This document shows, piece after piece, positions 18,743 to 26,384 of a stretch of 44,109 nt of DNA. Source of the stretch: an uncultured delta proteobacterium (GTDB lineage Bacteria > Desulfobacterota > Desulfobulbia > Desulfobulbales > Desulfocapsaceae); assembly GCA_903875445.1 (NCBI GenBank), contig CAIQWD010000070.1, positions 1 through 44,109 of the forward strand. Reading direction: 5' to 3'. Below the pieces are notes generated by a model, which had not been told where the DNA came from, ran no database searches, and saw only the letters and a program-made list of their open reading frames with translations. Every line of letters starts with the position of its first letter. Positions within the stretch are counted from its first letter, which is position 1. The translations under genes were made by a program, and so were the position numbers.

Positions 18743-18795
18743 GCCTAACGCAAAGTTAAGGGACTGCTGAGTCCCGCTTGAAAGACGGGTTGGGC
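18743..18795 (-). repeat. attC recombination site
   Basis: Minus-strand core sites GCCCAAC (R'', 18789-18795) and GTTAGGC (R', 18743-18749) match RYYYAAC and GTTRRRY. Between them GGGACT and AGTCCC form an inner hairpin. The total length of 53 nt is normal for attC. It sits just after the TonB-like gene stop and just before the next start, which is the cassette arrangement. Confidence 0.8.
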
Positions 18796-18800
18796 GACAC

Positions 18801-19226
18801 TCACAGGTTGAGCCCGAACCACATATAAACAGATGTTGGTTTGCCCTCAAAGGTTGCGGGGTTGAACCGCCACTTCATGATAGAGGAGAATAAATACTGC
18901 TTTTCACACGCATCCCCAGTTATGGGATTGTGGTGTGAGCGTATAGAAGATACCGAACCATCTGCCTTCACAAGCGCCTCGTATTCTCCAGTAATCTTCT
19001 TTGCGAGGCACTTCGCTTCTTTTGGCTCATAAATGACTTCAGCAACCGGAGGTATAAACCCAGGCTGTCCAATTTTCGGTGGCCCCATAAATTCAGGTGT
19101 TCCAACGGGATGGAACCGCAAGCTAAACCCTGCTGGTTCTGCTGCCGTTACCGTAAGGGGTATTATGCTCATTAGCAGCGCAGCAGCGATGCCAATGCTT
19201 ATCATTCGATTGACCGCTAGGTTCAT
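18801..19226 (-). CDS. Exported protein with TonB-C-like domain (cassette gene)
   Basis: 141 residues with a signal peptide (residues 8-29). The C-terminal 70 residues follow the TonB C-terminal pattern: EALVKADGSVSSI, then ACEKQYLFSSIMKWRFNPATFEGKPTSV. There is no N-terminal membrane anchor plus Pro-rich spacer as in true TonB, so it is a periplasmic protein that borrows the fold. A second ATG at 19208 is possible. It is a single gene flanked by attC sites at 18743 and 19298. Confidence 0.65.
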   Translation of the reverse strand: MNLAVNRMISIGIAAALLMSIIPLTVTAAEPAGFSLRFHPVGTPEFMGPPKIGQPGFIPPVAEVIYEPKEAKCLAKKITGEYEALVKADGSVSSIRSHHNPITGDACEKQYLFSSIMKWRFNPATFEGKPTSVYMWFGLNL

Positions 19227-19241
19227 TTTCTTTGACGTCCA

Positions 19242-19290
19242 AACGTGATAATCACCGGTTTATCCGGTGCATTTATTTTGCTGTGTGATA
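19242..19290 (-). repeat. attC-like palindromic repeat, copy 2
   Basis: Contains CACCGG and CCGGTG around a five-base loop (ATAAA), flanked by AAATAAATG and ATTATCACG. It lies 16 bp upstream of the TonB-like gene start and right after the attC core at 19298. It matches copies 1 and 3. Confidence 0.6.
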
Positions 19291-19297
19291 ATTGATG

Positions 19298-19382
19298 GCC
19301 TAACACGACATTTTACACATCATAACCTGAAACACAAAAGACAAATTGAAGATGTTTTCAGGTTTTTAACTATTAGTTCGAA
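19298..19382 (-). repeat. Probable attC site
   Basis: The R' core GTTAGGC (minus strand, 19298-19304) is exact. AACCTGAAA and TTTCAGGTT form an inner stem. The R'' side is degenerate (TTCGAAC at 19376-19382) and overlaps the stop of the preceding gene. It is a site by position and R' match, but weaker than 18743. Confidence 0.55.
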
Positions 19383-20080
19383 CAGTTGGTTTCCACAATG
19401 GATAATTTATCAGCAAGAAGGGAAGCGTAAAAAACGTACTTCTGATCAAGAGACCAACATGTAGAATATGCCTGTTTTTCGGTAGTGAATCGAAGTCTCA
19501 CGACATCCTCTATAGGCTTTCCATCGGCAACGGAAAATAATTGATGATAATGTAGCCCTTTTGAGTTTTGGCCTCCTCCTAAAAATGGCATGAAGCTACC
19601 TGTCCGTGGCCCATCAGCTGAAAGTATGGCGATAGCCTTACCGCTTGGAGAATAAGAAGAGGATATAAGGACAGCACCATTAACAGGAACCTCCTGTTGT
19701 TCGAAGAACAACTTCTCTCCGGTGATTTTGAATTTATCAGGAAGCTTCTGAGGCCGTAAGACACACTCAGAAATGGGAGTCACGGATGCATCCCATTTCG
19801 AATCAAGAACTTTATGGAATCTCTTACCGCTAGGGTTATATTCATAAATAGCTCTGTGCCTGTCACCTTTTTCAAATTCATCGCGCATTGTAAGAAGGAT
19901 GTCTTCACCACTTACCCCATTGCGAATTAGCAACCTGCCTGGCATCTGAGTATTTAGCCAGCCGTCAGTATCATAAATCGGACATGTTTGGAAAGCTTCT
20001 GTCCGGGGAATAAACACGTATCCCATGAATAAGAGGATGATTATCAACCAAACTGGATTAGTCTTGAACAGACTTGGCAT
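19373..20080 (-). CDS. Exported protein of unknown function (cassette gene)
   Basis: 235 residues with an N-terminal signal or anchor helix (WLIIILLFMGYVFI). The mature part has repeated short strands such as GKRFHKVLDSKWD, AVLISSSYSPSGKAIAIL and STCWSLDQKYVFYASL, which suggests beta-propeller-like blades, but no family is recognised. The Cys residues (CPIYD, SECVL, STCW, ETNC) could form disulfides in the periplasm. It is flanked by attC-like sequences, so it is probably a cassette gene. Confidence 0.6.
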   Translation of the reverse strand: MPSLFKTNPVWLIIILLFMGYVFIPRTEAFQTCPIYDTDGWLNTQMPGRLLIRNGVSGEDILLTMRDEFEKGDRHRAIYEYNPSGKRFHKVLDSKWDASVTPISECVLRPQKLPDKFKITGEKLFFEQQEVPVNGAVLISSSYSPSGKAIAILSADGPRTGSFMPFLGGGQNSKGLHYHQLFSVADGKPIEDVVRLRFTTEKQAYSTCWSLDQKYVFYASLLADKLSIVETNCSN

Positions 20081-20118
20081 TATGCACCATATTTGTCCAC
20101 AGGGGGAATTCCATATGA

Positions 20119-20162
20119 ACGTTGATGATCACCGGTTTATTCGGTGCATTATCTTGTTGGAT
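20119..20162 (-). repeat. attC-like palindromic repeat, copy 3
   Basis: Minus-strand ATCCAAC fits R'' (RYYYAAC). GATAATGCACCG and CGGTGATCATC form a stem around AATAAAC. The right arm (AACGTTCATATGG) does not fit R' well. It lies 40-80 bp upstream of the gene at 20080. Confidence 0.5.
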
Positions 20163-20215
20163 TTCTGTGTATTAAATCTTCAGTTTCAGAAATTAAATCT
20201 GTTCCCATCTCTCTG

Positions 20216-20257
20216 ATTCAACAATTAAACAACGTCCCCTCTTTCCCGTTACCGAAT
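20216..20257 (-). repeat. Weak attC candidate
   Basis: Minus-strand GTTGAAT (20216-20222) fits R'. ATTCGGTAAC (20248-20257) is a poor R''. AACG and CGTT pair inside. It is placed between the genes at 20284 and 20080, where a cassette boundary is expected. Confidence 0.3.
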
Positions 20258-20283
20258 CTTTAAATGGAGAGAGCAGATTCATC

Positions 20284-20679
20284 TTAACTGTCGCCAAAAT
20301 CCATTAGTTTTTTGCACTCAGATTCTAAAAAATCCAGATCCTTTTGCCATGTATCAATAATCACGTTATTACTAATGATAGATATGGCCTGAAGATATAC
20401 CGAACCAGTATATCTAAACAAGACTGCTTTTAATCCATTCTTATCCCTTTCATTAGAAATAGATTTAACACCATCTTGAAAATTCCAATAAGCTTCTCTA
20501 ATTTTCTTTTGGCCTTTTTCGATAGCACCTTGAGCACTCATGTTTTTTGTGATATCGTCACCAAAACCACTACCTGAAAGGTAAGAATCTGCTCTACAAT
20601 ATAGTTCGAAAGCCTTTTTTAGACATTTATCCATTTGATCTATATGAACATCACAGTTTTTCTTAAAAAAATTAAACAT
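20284..20679 (-). CDS. Hypothetical helical protein (cassette gene)
   Basis: 131 residues, soluble, largely helical and Lys/Asp-rich, with no signal peptide and no recognised family. Notable segments are HIDQMDKCLKKAFELYCRAD at the start and KDLDFLESECKKLMDF at the end. The coding sequence is AT-rich compared with the GC-rich metabolic operons, a sign of acquisition. It lies 25 bp after the gene at 20705, so the two probably form one cassette or operon. Confidence 0.6.
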   Translation of the reverse strand: MFNFFKKNCDVHIDQMDKCLKKAFELYCRADSYLSGSGFGDDITKNMSAQGAIEKGQKKIREAYWNFQDGVKSISNERDKNGLKAVLFRYTGSVYLQAISIISNNVIIDTWQKDLDFLESECKKLMDFGDS

Positions 20680-20704
20680 GTTGCATCCTATAGATTTTTA
20701 TAAA

Positions 20705-21010
20705 TTATTCTTTTAGTTGTTTATTATCCTTCAGCATTTCGGCCATCTTCAAACCCATTTCACTAAGCCTCATCGCCGGAAATTTTATCATTCCAATAAA
20801 CCCCTTCTGCTTTTTGAACTCAACAAGCCCAGGACAATTCCTGTTGAGCGTTTTAAATAATTCTACTAACGCTTTGCAATTCCATTTAGTATTTACAAAG
20901 AGATCCTCTTTGGCCCATTCCTCGGGGTCTACGAATCCATCTCTATTGGCCAAATCAAGAAATATCACTACAAACTCTTTTTCTTTTGCCAGCACTATTG
21001 CGGTATTCAT
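20705..21010 (-). CDS. Hypothetical protein (cassette gene)
   Basis: 101 residues. There is a short hydrophobic start (EFVVIFLDLANRDGFVDPEE) and a Lys-rich helical C-terminus. No family is recognised. The start codon has no ribosome site of its own, but it overlaps the stop of a 9-codon open frame that does (21007-21036). It is the first gene after the attC site interrupted by the group II intron. Confidence 0.55.
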   Translation of the reverse strand: MNTAIVLAKEKEFVVIFLDLANRDGFVDPEEWAKEDLFVNTKWNCKALVELFKTLNRNCPGLVEFKKQKGFIGMIKFPAMRLSEMGLKMAEMLKDNKQLKE

Positions 21011-21036
21011 AAATGTAACATGATTAATAAGCTCAT
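21007..21036 (-). CDS. Possible leader peptide
   Basis: ATG at 21036 after AAGGGGGTGCC opens MSLLIMLHL and stops in an ATGA overlap with the next gene's start at 21010. This arrangement would deliver ribosomes to the cassette gene by translational coupling, as known for short ORFs in some integron cassettes. Alternatively it is chance. Confidence 0.35.
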   Translation of the reverse strand: MSLLIMLHL

Positions 21037-21124
21037 GGCACCCCCTTGAAAAGTTTATTGGAATTAGTTCCCTTTTCCAATTTCAATTAAAACTGTTCTC
21101 ATTTTCCTTCATAATTTCTCTGCC

Positions 21125-21821
21125 ATCGAGGTAGGACGGCCAGTTTCCCGACCGCCCCCTCTCAGATCCCTGCGTGCGGTTTTCTCGCACAAGGCTCCTC
21201 AGTATTGCTCGCTTCGTACAAGAACATTTGAATGCTCTCTTTGCTATTCCCCTCAGTGAGGTTTGCTTGCATTATCCAGCCTTTCATATCCGGTACAAGT
21301 TTCCTTTATGGGCTACGCAATACCGTCATCCCCTTCCCCATGTGATCGGCGTTACCGTCTCAAAGTACTATGAGATGATCTGACTCCCTTCGCTTTATTA
21401 ACCCGTCGGACAGCCTTTTTGTGATTGAACCGTCCTACCACCAATCGGTAAATCGGTGGAGGTGGAAGGGTCTCCCAAGTTCCTGATGCTTCTCTCACTA
21501 CATGCCACGCTCTTGGACCCCGGCAGCCCCTCGGGAATCTCACCATTCGATTCCTCTGTGCTGGCTTCCGGTACGTTAAAGCCGTCGCCAACTGCATTGA
21601 TACCATTTACGAGGCTGAATTGCTTAGGGGAGGTACGTCTCCCCTGCGGCCTGCAGTGTTCCCTGTCTACGCTTCACAACTCTTGTTCACCTATATTCCG
21701 GCTCCGCAAGTCGCGCAAGACTCGGTACGGGCTGTTGGTTAGACTTTGCCCGATGGGGACTTCCTGCCCAGGAACTTAAGCAGGGCACCCTATAAGAAGC
21801 ACCAAGCTGCGCTTGGCGCAC
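21125..21821 (-). mobile_element. ORF-less group II intron inserted in attC
   Basis: 697 bp on the minus strand. It starts with GTGCG (GUGYG rule, 21821) and ends with CTCGAT (AY, 21125). A 34-nt domain V lies at 21164-21197 (GAGCC...GGATCT, GAAA-type loop), followed by a short domain VI with CTACCTCGAT. No reverse-transcriptase frame is present, so it must rely on a protein from elsewhere. Removing it joins GTTA to GGC and restores a perfect attC R' core. Insertion in attC points to the group IIC-attC class. Confidence 0.8.
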
Positions 21822-21872
21822 TAACGCTTCGGCTCACCTGACCCGCGCCGTTTGCGGGGTGTCTTGTTAGCA
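21822..21872 (-). repeat. attC site interrupted by the group II intron
   Basis: Minus-strand TGCTAAC (R'', 21866-21872), an inner arm ACACCCCGC/GCGGGT, then GTTA (21822-21825), where the intron begins. The missing GGC of R' is at 21122-21124 on the far side of the intron. The restored site is about 54 nt. Confidence 0.75.
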
Positions 21873-21884
21873 ATATTTTTTGAA

Positions 21885-22349
21885 TTAATATTCAAGAAAT
21901 TTCTTTAGTCGATTTTGATTTTTTTCTTGATGCTTTAGAATTTCTTTTTCTGTTAATTCCTTTAAATCGTCTGCATTATATTCTTTGACATATCTGTTGT
22001 ACCATTCATATGCAAAGGTAGTTGCTTCTTTTTCTTGTTTATTGTTTTCTTCCGATGAGATCTCATCTGGTGGATGATGATTACAAATTGCATGAGCAAC
22101 TTCATGAAGGATACAAAATATAAGGTATCTTATCTGAGTATGATTTTCAGTCACATATGAACTTGGGAATATCCAAGGAGATAGCACTATTACTTCTTTA
22201 TGATTTTTTACTTTTTTTCCTAATCTAAATCCATCGCTTTTAAGTATTGTGAAAGCAATATTATCTTCTATTTGATTGTAGATTTCATCGGGCAAATATT
22301 TAAGAGCACATTCAATCCATTTTTTTTGTTGATAATCACAATAGATCAT
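21885..22349 (-). CDS. HExxH metalloprotease-like protein (ImmA/IrrE type)
   Basis: 154 residues. The zinc motif ILHEVAHAICNHH (about residues 80-92) is followed by QEKEATTFAYEW, where the Glu could be the third zinc ligand, as in gluzincins of the ImmA/IrrE group. These cleave repressors in mobile elements and stress responses. There is no HTH partner next to it, so the substrate is unknown. It is AT-rich and sits between attC sites, so it is a cassette gene. Confidence 0.6.
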   Translation of the reverse strand: MIYCDYQQKKWIECALKYLPDEIYNQIEDNIAFTILKSDGFRLGKKVKNHKEVIVLSPWIFPSSYVTENHTQIRYLIFCILHEVAHAICNHHPPDEISSEENNKQEKEATTFAYEWYNRYVKEYNADDLKELTEKEILKHQEKNQNRLKKFLEY

Positions 22350-22369
22350 GAGTAAGAATTTTTCTCTGT

Positions 22370-22427
22370 TGCTAACATGCTGTTGTGGGGCGCGCGACTG
22401 TTTGCGCGTCCTTACAAACAGTTGGTT
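22370..22427 (-). repeat. attC recombination site
   Basis: Minus-strand AACCAAC (22421-22427) and GTTAGCA (22370-22376) are imperfect core sites. Next to them TGTTTGT and ACAACA pair with one unpaired base, the extrahelical-base feature of L''. A GC-rich inner stem (GACGCGC/GCGCGCC) is present. It lies between two cassette genes. Confidence 0.6.
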
Positions 22428-23487
22428 AAGGATTAATACTTTTATAAATTTCCAACATAAAGTGGGAAATTTTTTGATATAGTTTTTCTATTGTATTCAT
22501 TAATGGAATTGAAAAGTTATTATTCAATTGATTGTCATCAAAATAGTCAAGATTTTTGGGAAGTGTTATAAGGGCTAAGGAGTGAATATTTTGTGGTTTT
22601 ATCGTGTCTAGTTGATCTGTATTGTAGGAACCAGTGGTAACCATTAGAGGTAATCTACGATGCTGCATTAGATTTCTTAACTTATTCAGGTATACAAAAG
22701 ACTCATCATTGATGAGAGTTGTAATTAATTGCTTTATTATTGTTTGATTATCATTAAGATATTTGTGAACACAGAATAGCTCAATCTCTTCTTCTGGTTT
22801 TGTTGGAGAAAGATGAAAACAAATTTCTTGTGAAAGCATATCTAATGCTGACCTTAAGTTGTTTACAAATGAAAATAAATTGTTATGAAAGTCATGATCG
22901 AAAGGAGATTTATACTTACAACTATCTTTGATGGGTGAGGAGGTATTTGACATTACCAAGGGTGAGTACCATTTATTTGACAAAAGGTACTCAACAGATT
23001 CTCTAGATGATATCATTCGTGTACCAACTGAATGATGCAAAACAGAAAAAAGGTTCTTGTTATTTTTATGTAATTTTCGCCTGACGTTAGCTAAATATGA
23101 ACTTTCAATTTCTGTTGATGACCAATTATTCAATCCGGGACATAGAATACCTGACGAGGCCATTGTGGCACCAGTTGCCCACTTCACCCTATAAAGAGAA
23201 ACTCCACAAGTAGGACATTGTGAGCCTTTTGGACCAGCCAATTCTTCCCATTCTTCATCATCAACGGTCAGGTTAGCTTTACAAGAAGGACAGCGGATTA
23301 GTGCTAAGTAGCTTTCACAATTATGGCATTTATGTCCTATTCCGCCTGAGCTTAAAGCAGCTTGAACTTTCGGAGTCGAAACAACCTTCTCTTTACATTT
23401 TGAGCAGGTAAATTCGACTAACAAATCATCTGTTATTTCTTCAGAAAAGGGTTGCAAGAACACTTCATATTGCTTCATTGTAGTCAT
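22426..23487 (-). CDS. Zinc-ribbon protein of unknown function (cassette gene)
   Basis: 353 residues. The first 110 contain three zinc-ribbon-like Cys pairs: CSKC, CHNC with CPSC, and CPTC. The remaining 240 residues are helical, with FVNNLRSALDMLSQEICFHL and KLRNLMQHRRLPLMVT, which recall HEPN-like or Cthe_2314-type helical domains often found in defence genes, but this is only an impression. The start follows AAGGATGAA. It is the largest cassette gene and the array end on this side. Confidence 0.55.
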   Translation of the reverse strand: MTTMKQYEVFLQPFSEEITDDLLVEFTCSKCKEKVVSTPKVQAALSSGGIGHKCHNCESYLALIRCPSCKANLTVDDEEWEELAGPKGSQCPTCGVSLYRVKWATGATMASSGILCPGLNNWSSTEIESSYLANVRRKLHKNNKNLFSVLHHSVGTRMISSRESVEYLLSNKWYSPLVMSNTSSPIKDSCKYKSPFDHDFHNNLFSFVNNLRSALDMLSQEICFHLSPTKPEEEIELFCVHKYLNDNQTIIKQLITTLINDESFVYLNKLRNLMQHRRLPLMVTTGSYNTDQLDTIKPQNIHSLALITLPKNLDYFDDNQLNNNFSIPLMNTIEKLYQKISHFMLEIYKSINP

Positions 23488-23606
23488 TTCATCCTTAACA
23501 AGTTATTGTCTAGTTTTCCAGCTATCACCATATTTCACTCTGCTTTGACAAGTCAAAATTGCCAAGCCAGGGCTGTTTCTAACTGGTTAACCTGTATTTT
23601 GGTGGT

Positions 23607-23644
23607 GATATCTAGAAGCTAGATATCATCGATCCTTGATCGAT
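23607..23644. repeat. Two back-to-back perfect hairpins
   Basis: GATATCTAG-AAG-CTAGATATC (23607-23627) is directly followed by ATCGATC-CTT-GATCGAT (23628-23644). Each is a perfect palindrome with a 3-bp loop. There is no T run. They stand 120 bp upstream of the zinc-ribbon gene, and the rest of 23488-23915 contains nothing else that I recognise. They may be an operator, a transposon end or a DNA hairpin site. Confidence 0.6.
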
Positions 23645-23915
23645 TTGTCTTCATCAATGCCTCAAATTTGCTTCCTCAAAGTCAAGATCTTTCCAGAAAA
23701 TCATAACCATTGCCATTTGCATCTTAAGATGATGTGCTTCATATGATAGATTATCTGCCCCAATAATAATTCTTCGCTGCTACGGAGTGGCAATGACATC
23801 CTGTTTGATTATTGGTGTGTGTATCGTTACCATCTGCTATTTGTAATTACAATTGATTTTTTTTGTAAGTTCCGGTCCTTGTCTTTCTAGTTGAGGATTT
23901 ACACTTGATAAGATT

Positions 23916-24167
23916 GTGAGAAAGGAAAAGGGAACATTTGAACAAGATTGGGAAGGTCTAGGAAAATTTCAGAAGATGACAGCGGATGATTCCATATGCA
24001 ATCATCCAATACAGGGATCAGCAGCAGATGGGTTTAAGTCGGCACTGATTGATTTGGATTCTCAGATCGTTCACATCCTCCATGACGAAATCATCGTTGA
24101 AGCAAGGGAGGATATCGCATTCGTTGACTTGGGCAAACAACTTGCTGGTAACGATATGGATGCTTAA
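23916..24167 (+). pseudogene. Family A DNA polymerase, C-terminal fragment
   Basis: 83 residues from a GTG. NHPIQGSAADGFKSALIDLD and IVHILHDEIIVEAREDIA are the parts of family A polymerases around and at motif C (the HDE catalytic residues), close to phage or plasmid-type members. Motifs A and B and all upstream domains are missing, and the segment between the two motifs is shorter than usual. It is a remnant, probably of a phage or mobile element. Confidence 0.7.
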
Positions 24168-24275
24168 ACTAAATCGAAACACCCTGGATCTTATCTTAGC
24201 CGGAAATATCAGATAAATGCCATGATGCTTCAGGGTGCACCATAGGATTGTGTACTCACCAGGAGGATCAAATAA

Positions 24276-24599
24276 ATGGCTATAACTCAAATTGACTGGG
24301 CTTGGTTTCACATCGGTCCCGGAACTCTGAATTCTATCGAAATAAATTTCCCTCCTGATTGGGTGGGTGCTCAAGTCACTTTGCACGGCATTGGCTCAGG
24401 TGGCGCTGCCATTACCGGTATCAGGCAATATCGCAAACGACTCAATTCTGGTGCTGATGAGGTGCATGACTTTGGGGCAACCCAACCCTTGTCCTGGCCG
24501 CCGGCGGTATTTGACTTCATGAGCTCAATTTCTATCGGTACCTTTGCCGCAAGCAATCAGCATGCTTTTGTATCCGTACGTTTGGATCATTGGCAATAA
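24276..24599 (+). CDS. Hypothetical protein
   Basis: 107 residues, no signal peptide. Beta-rich, with segments such as NSIEINFPPDWVGAQVTLHG and ASNQHAFVSVRLDHW. No family is recognised. The start follows a good AGGAGG site. Only 12 bp separate its stop from the next gene, so the two are probably one operon. Confidence 0.55.
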   Translation: MAITQIDWAWFHIGPGTLNSIEINFPPDWVGAQVTLHGIGSGGAAITGIRQYRKRLNSGADEVHDFGATQPLSWPPAVFDFMSSISIGTFAASNQHAFVSVRLDHWQ

Positions 24600-24611
24600 G
24601 GAGGGTTGAGG

Positions 24612-24917
24612 ATGAAATTCACATCCACAGGTAAGGCGAGCGTACGCTCGGATGCAGTCTGTATTCTGTTTGATCCTATAGATGGCGCAATTCGCTACGT
24701 CCATCGCGTTGTGACTCTTGATGGTGCCGAAGAAACACCAACGCCAGCGATTGAGAAACGAACATTTCAGTTGGCTGGGGAAGCTGGGCTGGATATCGGG
24801 AGGTTTCAGGCGTTGCACATTGACGGCAGCAAGATTGAGCCACTTATAAGCTATGCAGTCGATACAGTAAAGCGTTGTTTAATTGTTGCGCATAAAGTGG
24901 ATACTAAGGCGTTATAG
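24612..24917 (+). CDS. Hypothetical protein
   Basis: 101 residues from the ATG at 24612, preceded by AAGGAGGGTTGAGG (a TTG at 24606 is a less likely start). It seems to have a beta domain (DAVCILFDPIDGAIRYVHRV) and a C-terminal VDTVKRCLIVAHKVD helix. No family is recognised. It is paired with the gene before it. Confidence 0.55.
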   Translation: MKFTSTGKASVRSDAVCILFDPIDGAIRYVHRVVTLDGAEETPTPAIEKRTFQLAGEAGLDIGRFQALHIDGSKIEPLISYAVDTVKRCLIVAHKVDTKAL

Positions 24918-25153
24918 TGATCGCTAAAGATTCGTGGGAAAGCATCCCATGAACCTTCCAAAATATCCTTTTGAAGCCATTTCAGGGGGTCGAATATATT
25001 GAGATGGAGTAGCTAGAAATCACCCTTCCAGCTTGTTTTTAAGGGTCGAGTGGCTGGAATAAGCATTGTTTGAATTGACGATCCAGAGTTGAGTATCCCT
25101 CTGATTATTTAGGACAAACAACTTGGTGGGTTGTCAAAATCGAGAGGAGAGAT

Positions 25154-25219
25154 ATGAGCTTCGACATCATTATTCATCAGGGGCGTTCCTCACAAAAAAA
25201 GAGCCGAGCAAAAAACTGA
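25154..25219 (+). CDS. Tiny open frame coupled to next gene
   Basis: 21 residues (MSFDIIIHQGRSSQKKSRAK and N) after a GAGAGGAGAG site. It stops 3 bp before the ATG at 25223. It may be a short leader or a broken gene. No similarity is recognised. Confidence 0.3.
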   Translation: MSFDIIIHQGRSSQKKSRAKN

Positions 25220-25222
25220 GAG

Positions 25223-25456
25223 ATGTTGACCAAATCCATTTTAAATATGATGCTACTTTCTTATGTATCTCATTCTATGTGGGATGGAAATTGCCATTTT
25301 TTAAAGATGCACGATCTGCTCAAACTCCCAGATGAACAGCGTGACGCAGCACTTGAATGTTTCAATAATTATATTCAGCTTTGTCCTGCTGCTCAGAGTG
25401 TCATCGGCTGTATAGACATAAGCCACAATTTGGAATTGGAGAAAAAGGAAGATTAA
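25223..25456 (+). CDS. Hypothetical small protein
   Basis: 77 residues, helical, with an internal LPDEQRDAALECFNNYIQLC segment and an acidic Lys/Glu tail. No family is recognised and the ribosome site is weak (GAGAG), so it may depend on coupling with the tiny frame before it. The stretch 24918-25153 upstream is without features. Confidence 0.4.
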   Translation: MLTKSILNMMLLSYVSHSMWDGNCHFLKMHDLLKLPDEQRDAALECFNNYIQLCPAAQSVIGCIDISHNLELEKKED

Positions 25457-25515
25457 TGCCGGAGTCAAGCAATAAGGAGTAAAAAAGACGAAAAGGTAAA
25501 AGTGGGGTAATAGCT

Positions 25516-26295
25516 TTAGGTTATTGCTATCATGGCTTGATATGTTTGTATTATCCTTTGCCTGTTATTGTCAGGAGATATTTGGCCTGAAGTTGCTGCA
25601 ATGGTGGTAGATGCAAAGGAAAGACTGGTAGCAAATTTGCTCTGGGTATTGCTATTTGGAGATGTCCCCGAGCCTGGAGAGGACGCTGGTGGATTTGCTT
25701 TTTCTCGTTGGATAACCTGTTCTTCTTGCATGGCCTGGATTTCTAAGGCTGATGCTTCGGCAGCAATTTGTAAGTCAGCTGGAGAAGGATCAGCAGGTGC
25801 CAGAGCAGCCCTCCGTACGGCTTCCATTTTTTGGATGGTGGCATCAGGTGTACTTTCTGCCGAAATACTAATCGGTACCTCTCCGCCTATCGCATATCTT
25901 ACGCCATCAGGCCCTGTCTGGTAGGTATAGGAAGCACCTCCTGTTGCATATCGCCCGGCAACAGCAAGATGGGCTTGTTCATGGTTTCTAACATCGTTGT
26001 CTCGTTTTTTTAGCTGTTGGATCAGCGCAAGGTCCGTCGATTTCTGGGCTTGATCTTTCTGAGTTGCCTTTGTCTGGAGATCGGTCGAAGGTTCCCCTTT
26101 TGTTTTGTTTACATTGGTCGAATTTTGAGCAGACAAATCTCTTCCTTTGCCGGAGAGAGTGACAGTATCTTGTTGCTGACCGGCATTCCCGATTGGTTGA
26201 AAGTCCCCTGGGGCAGCAGCTCCTGATGGATTATCATTTGCTGCAGAAAACCGTTTATCAATCTGGGGGCTATAAGCTGAAGGAATATTGATCAT
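25516..26295 (-). CDS. SprA-related putative metalloprotease
   Basis: 259 residues. The N-terminal 95 residues are low-complexity and Gln/Ser/Thr-rich. The conserved core follows: RDNDVRNHEQAHLAVAGRYA, GASYTYQTGPDGVRYAIGGEVPI and then MEAVRRAALAPADPSPADLQIAAEASA. This is the SprA-related family (CJM1_0395 type), where NHEQAH is a metal-binding HExxH motif. The substrate is unknown. The Ser/Pro-rich C-terminus follows the core. It is a single gene on the minus strand. Confidence 0.8.
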   Translation of the reverse strand: MINIPSAYSPQIDKRFSAANDNPSGAAAPGDFQPIGNAGQQQDTVTLSGKGRDLSAQNSTNVNKTKGEPSTDLQTKATQKDQAQKSTDLALIQQLKKRDNDVRNHEQAHLAVAGRYATGGASYTYQTGPDGVRYAIGGEVPISISAESTPDATIQKMEAVRRAALAPADPSPADLQIAAEASALEIQAMQEEQVIQREKANPPASSPGSGTSPNSNTQSKFATSLSFASTTIAATSGQISPDNNRQRIIQTYQAMIAIT

Positions 26296-26384
26296 TCCGA
26301 GTTCACCCTTATTTCAATTTTCTACACTATATTAACAGAGTAAAACATGATGAGATTGGAAGCAATTCGTGTTTTTAAAAATCG

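Noticed and set aside
21352-21606. Open frame inside the group II intron
   Set aside because: It lies in the structured intron RNA domains and has no reverse-transcriptase motif.
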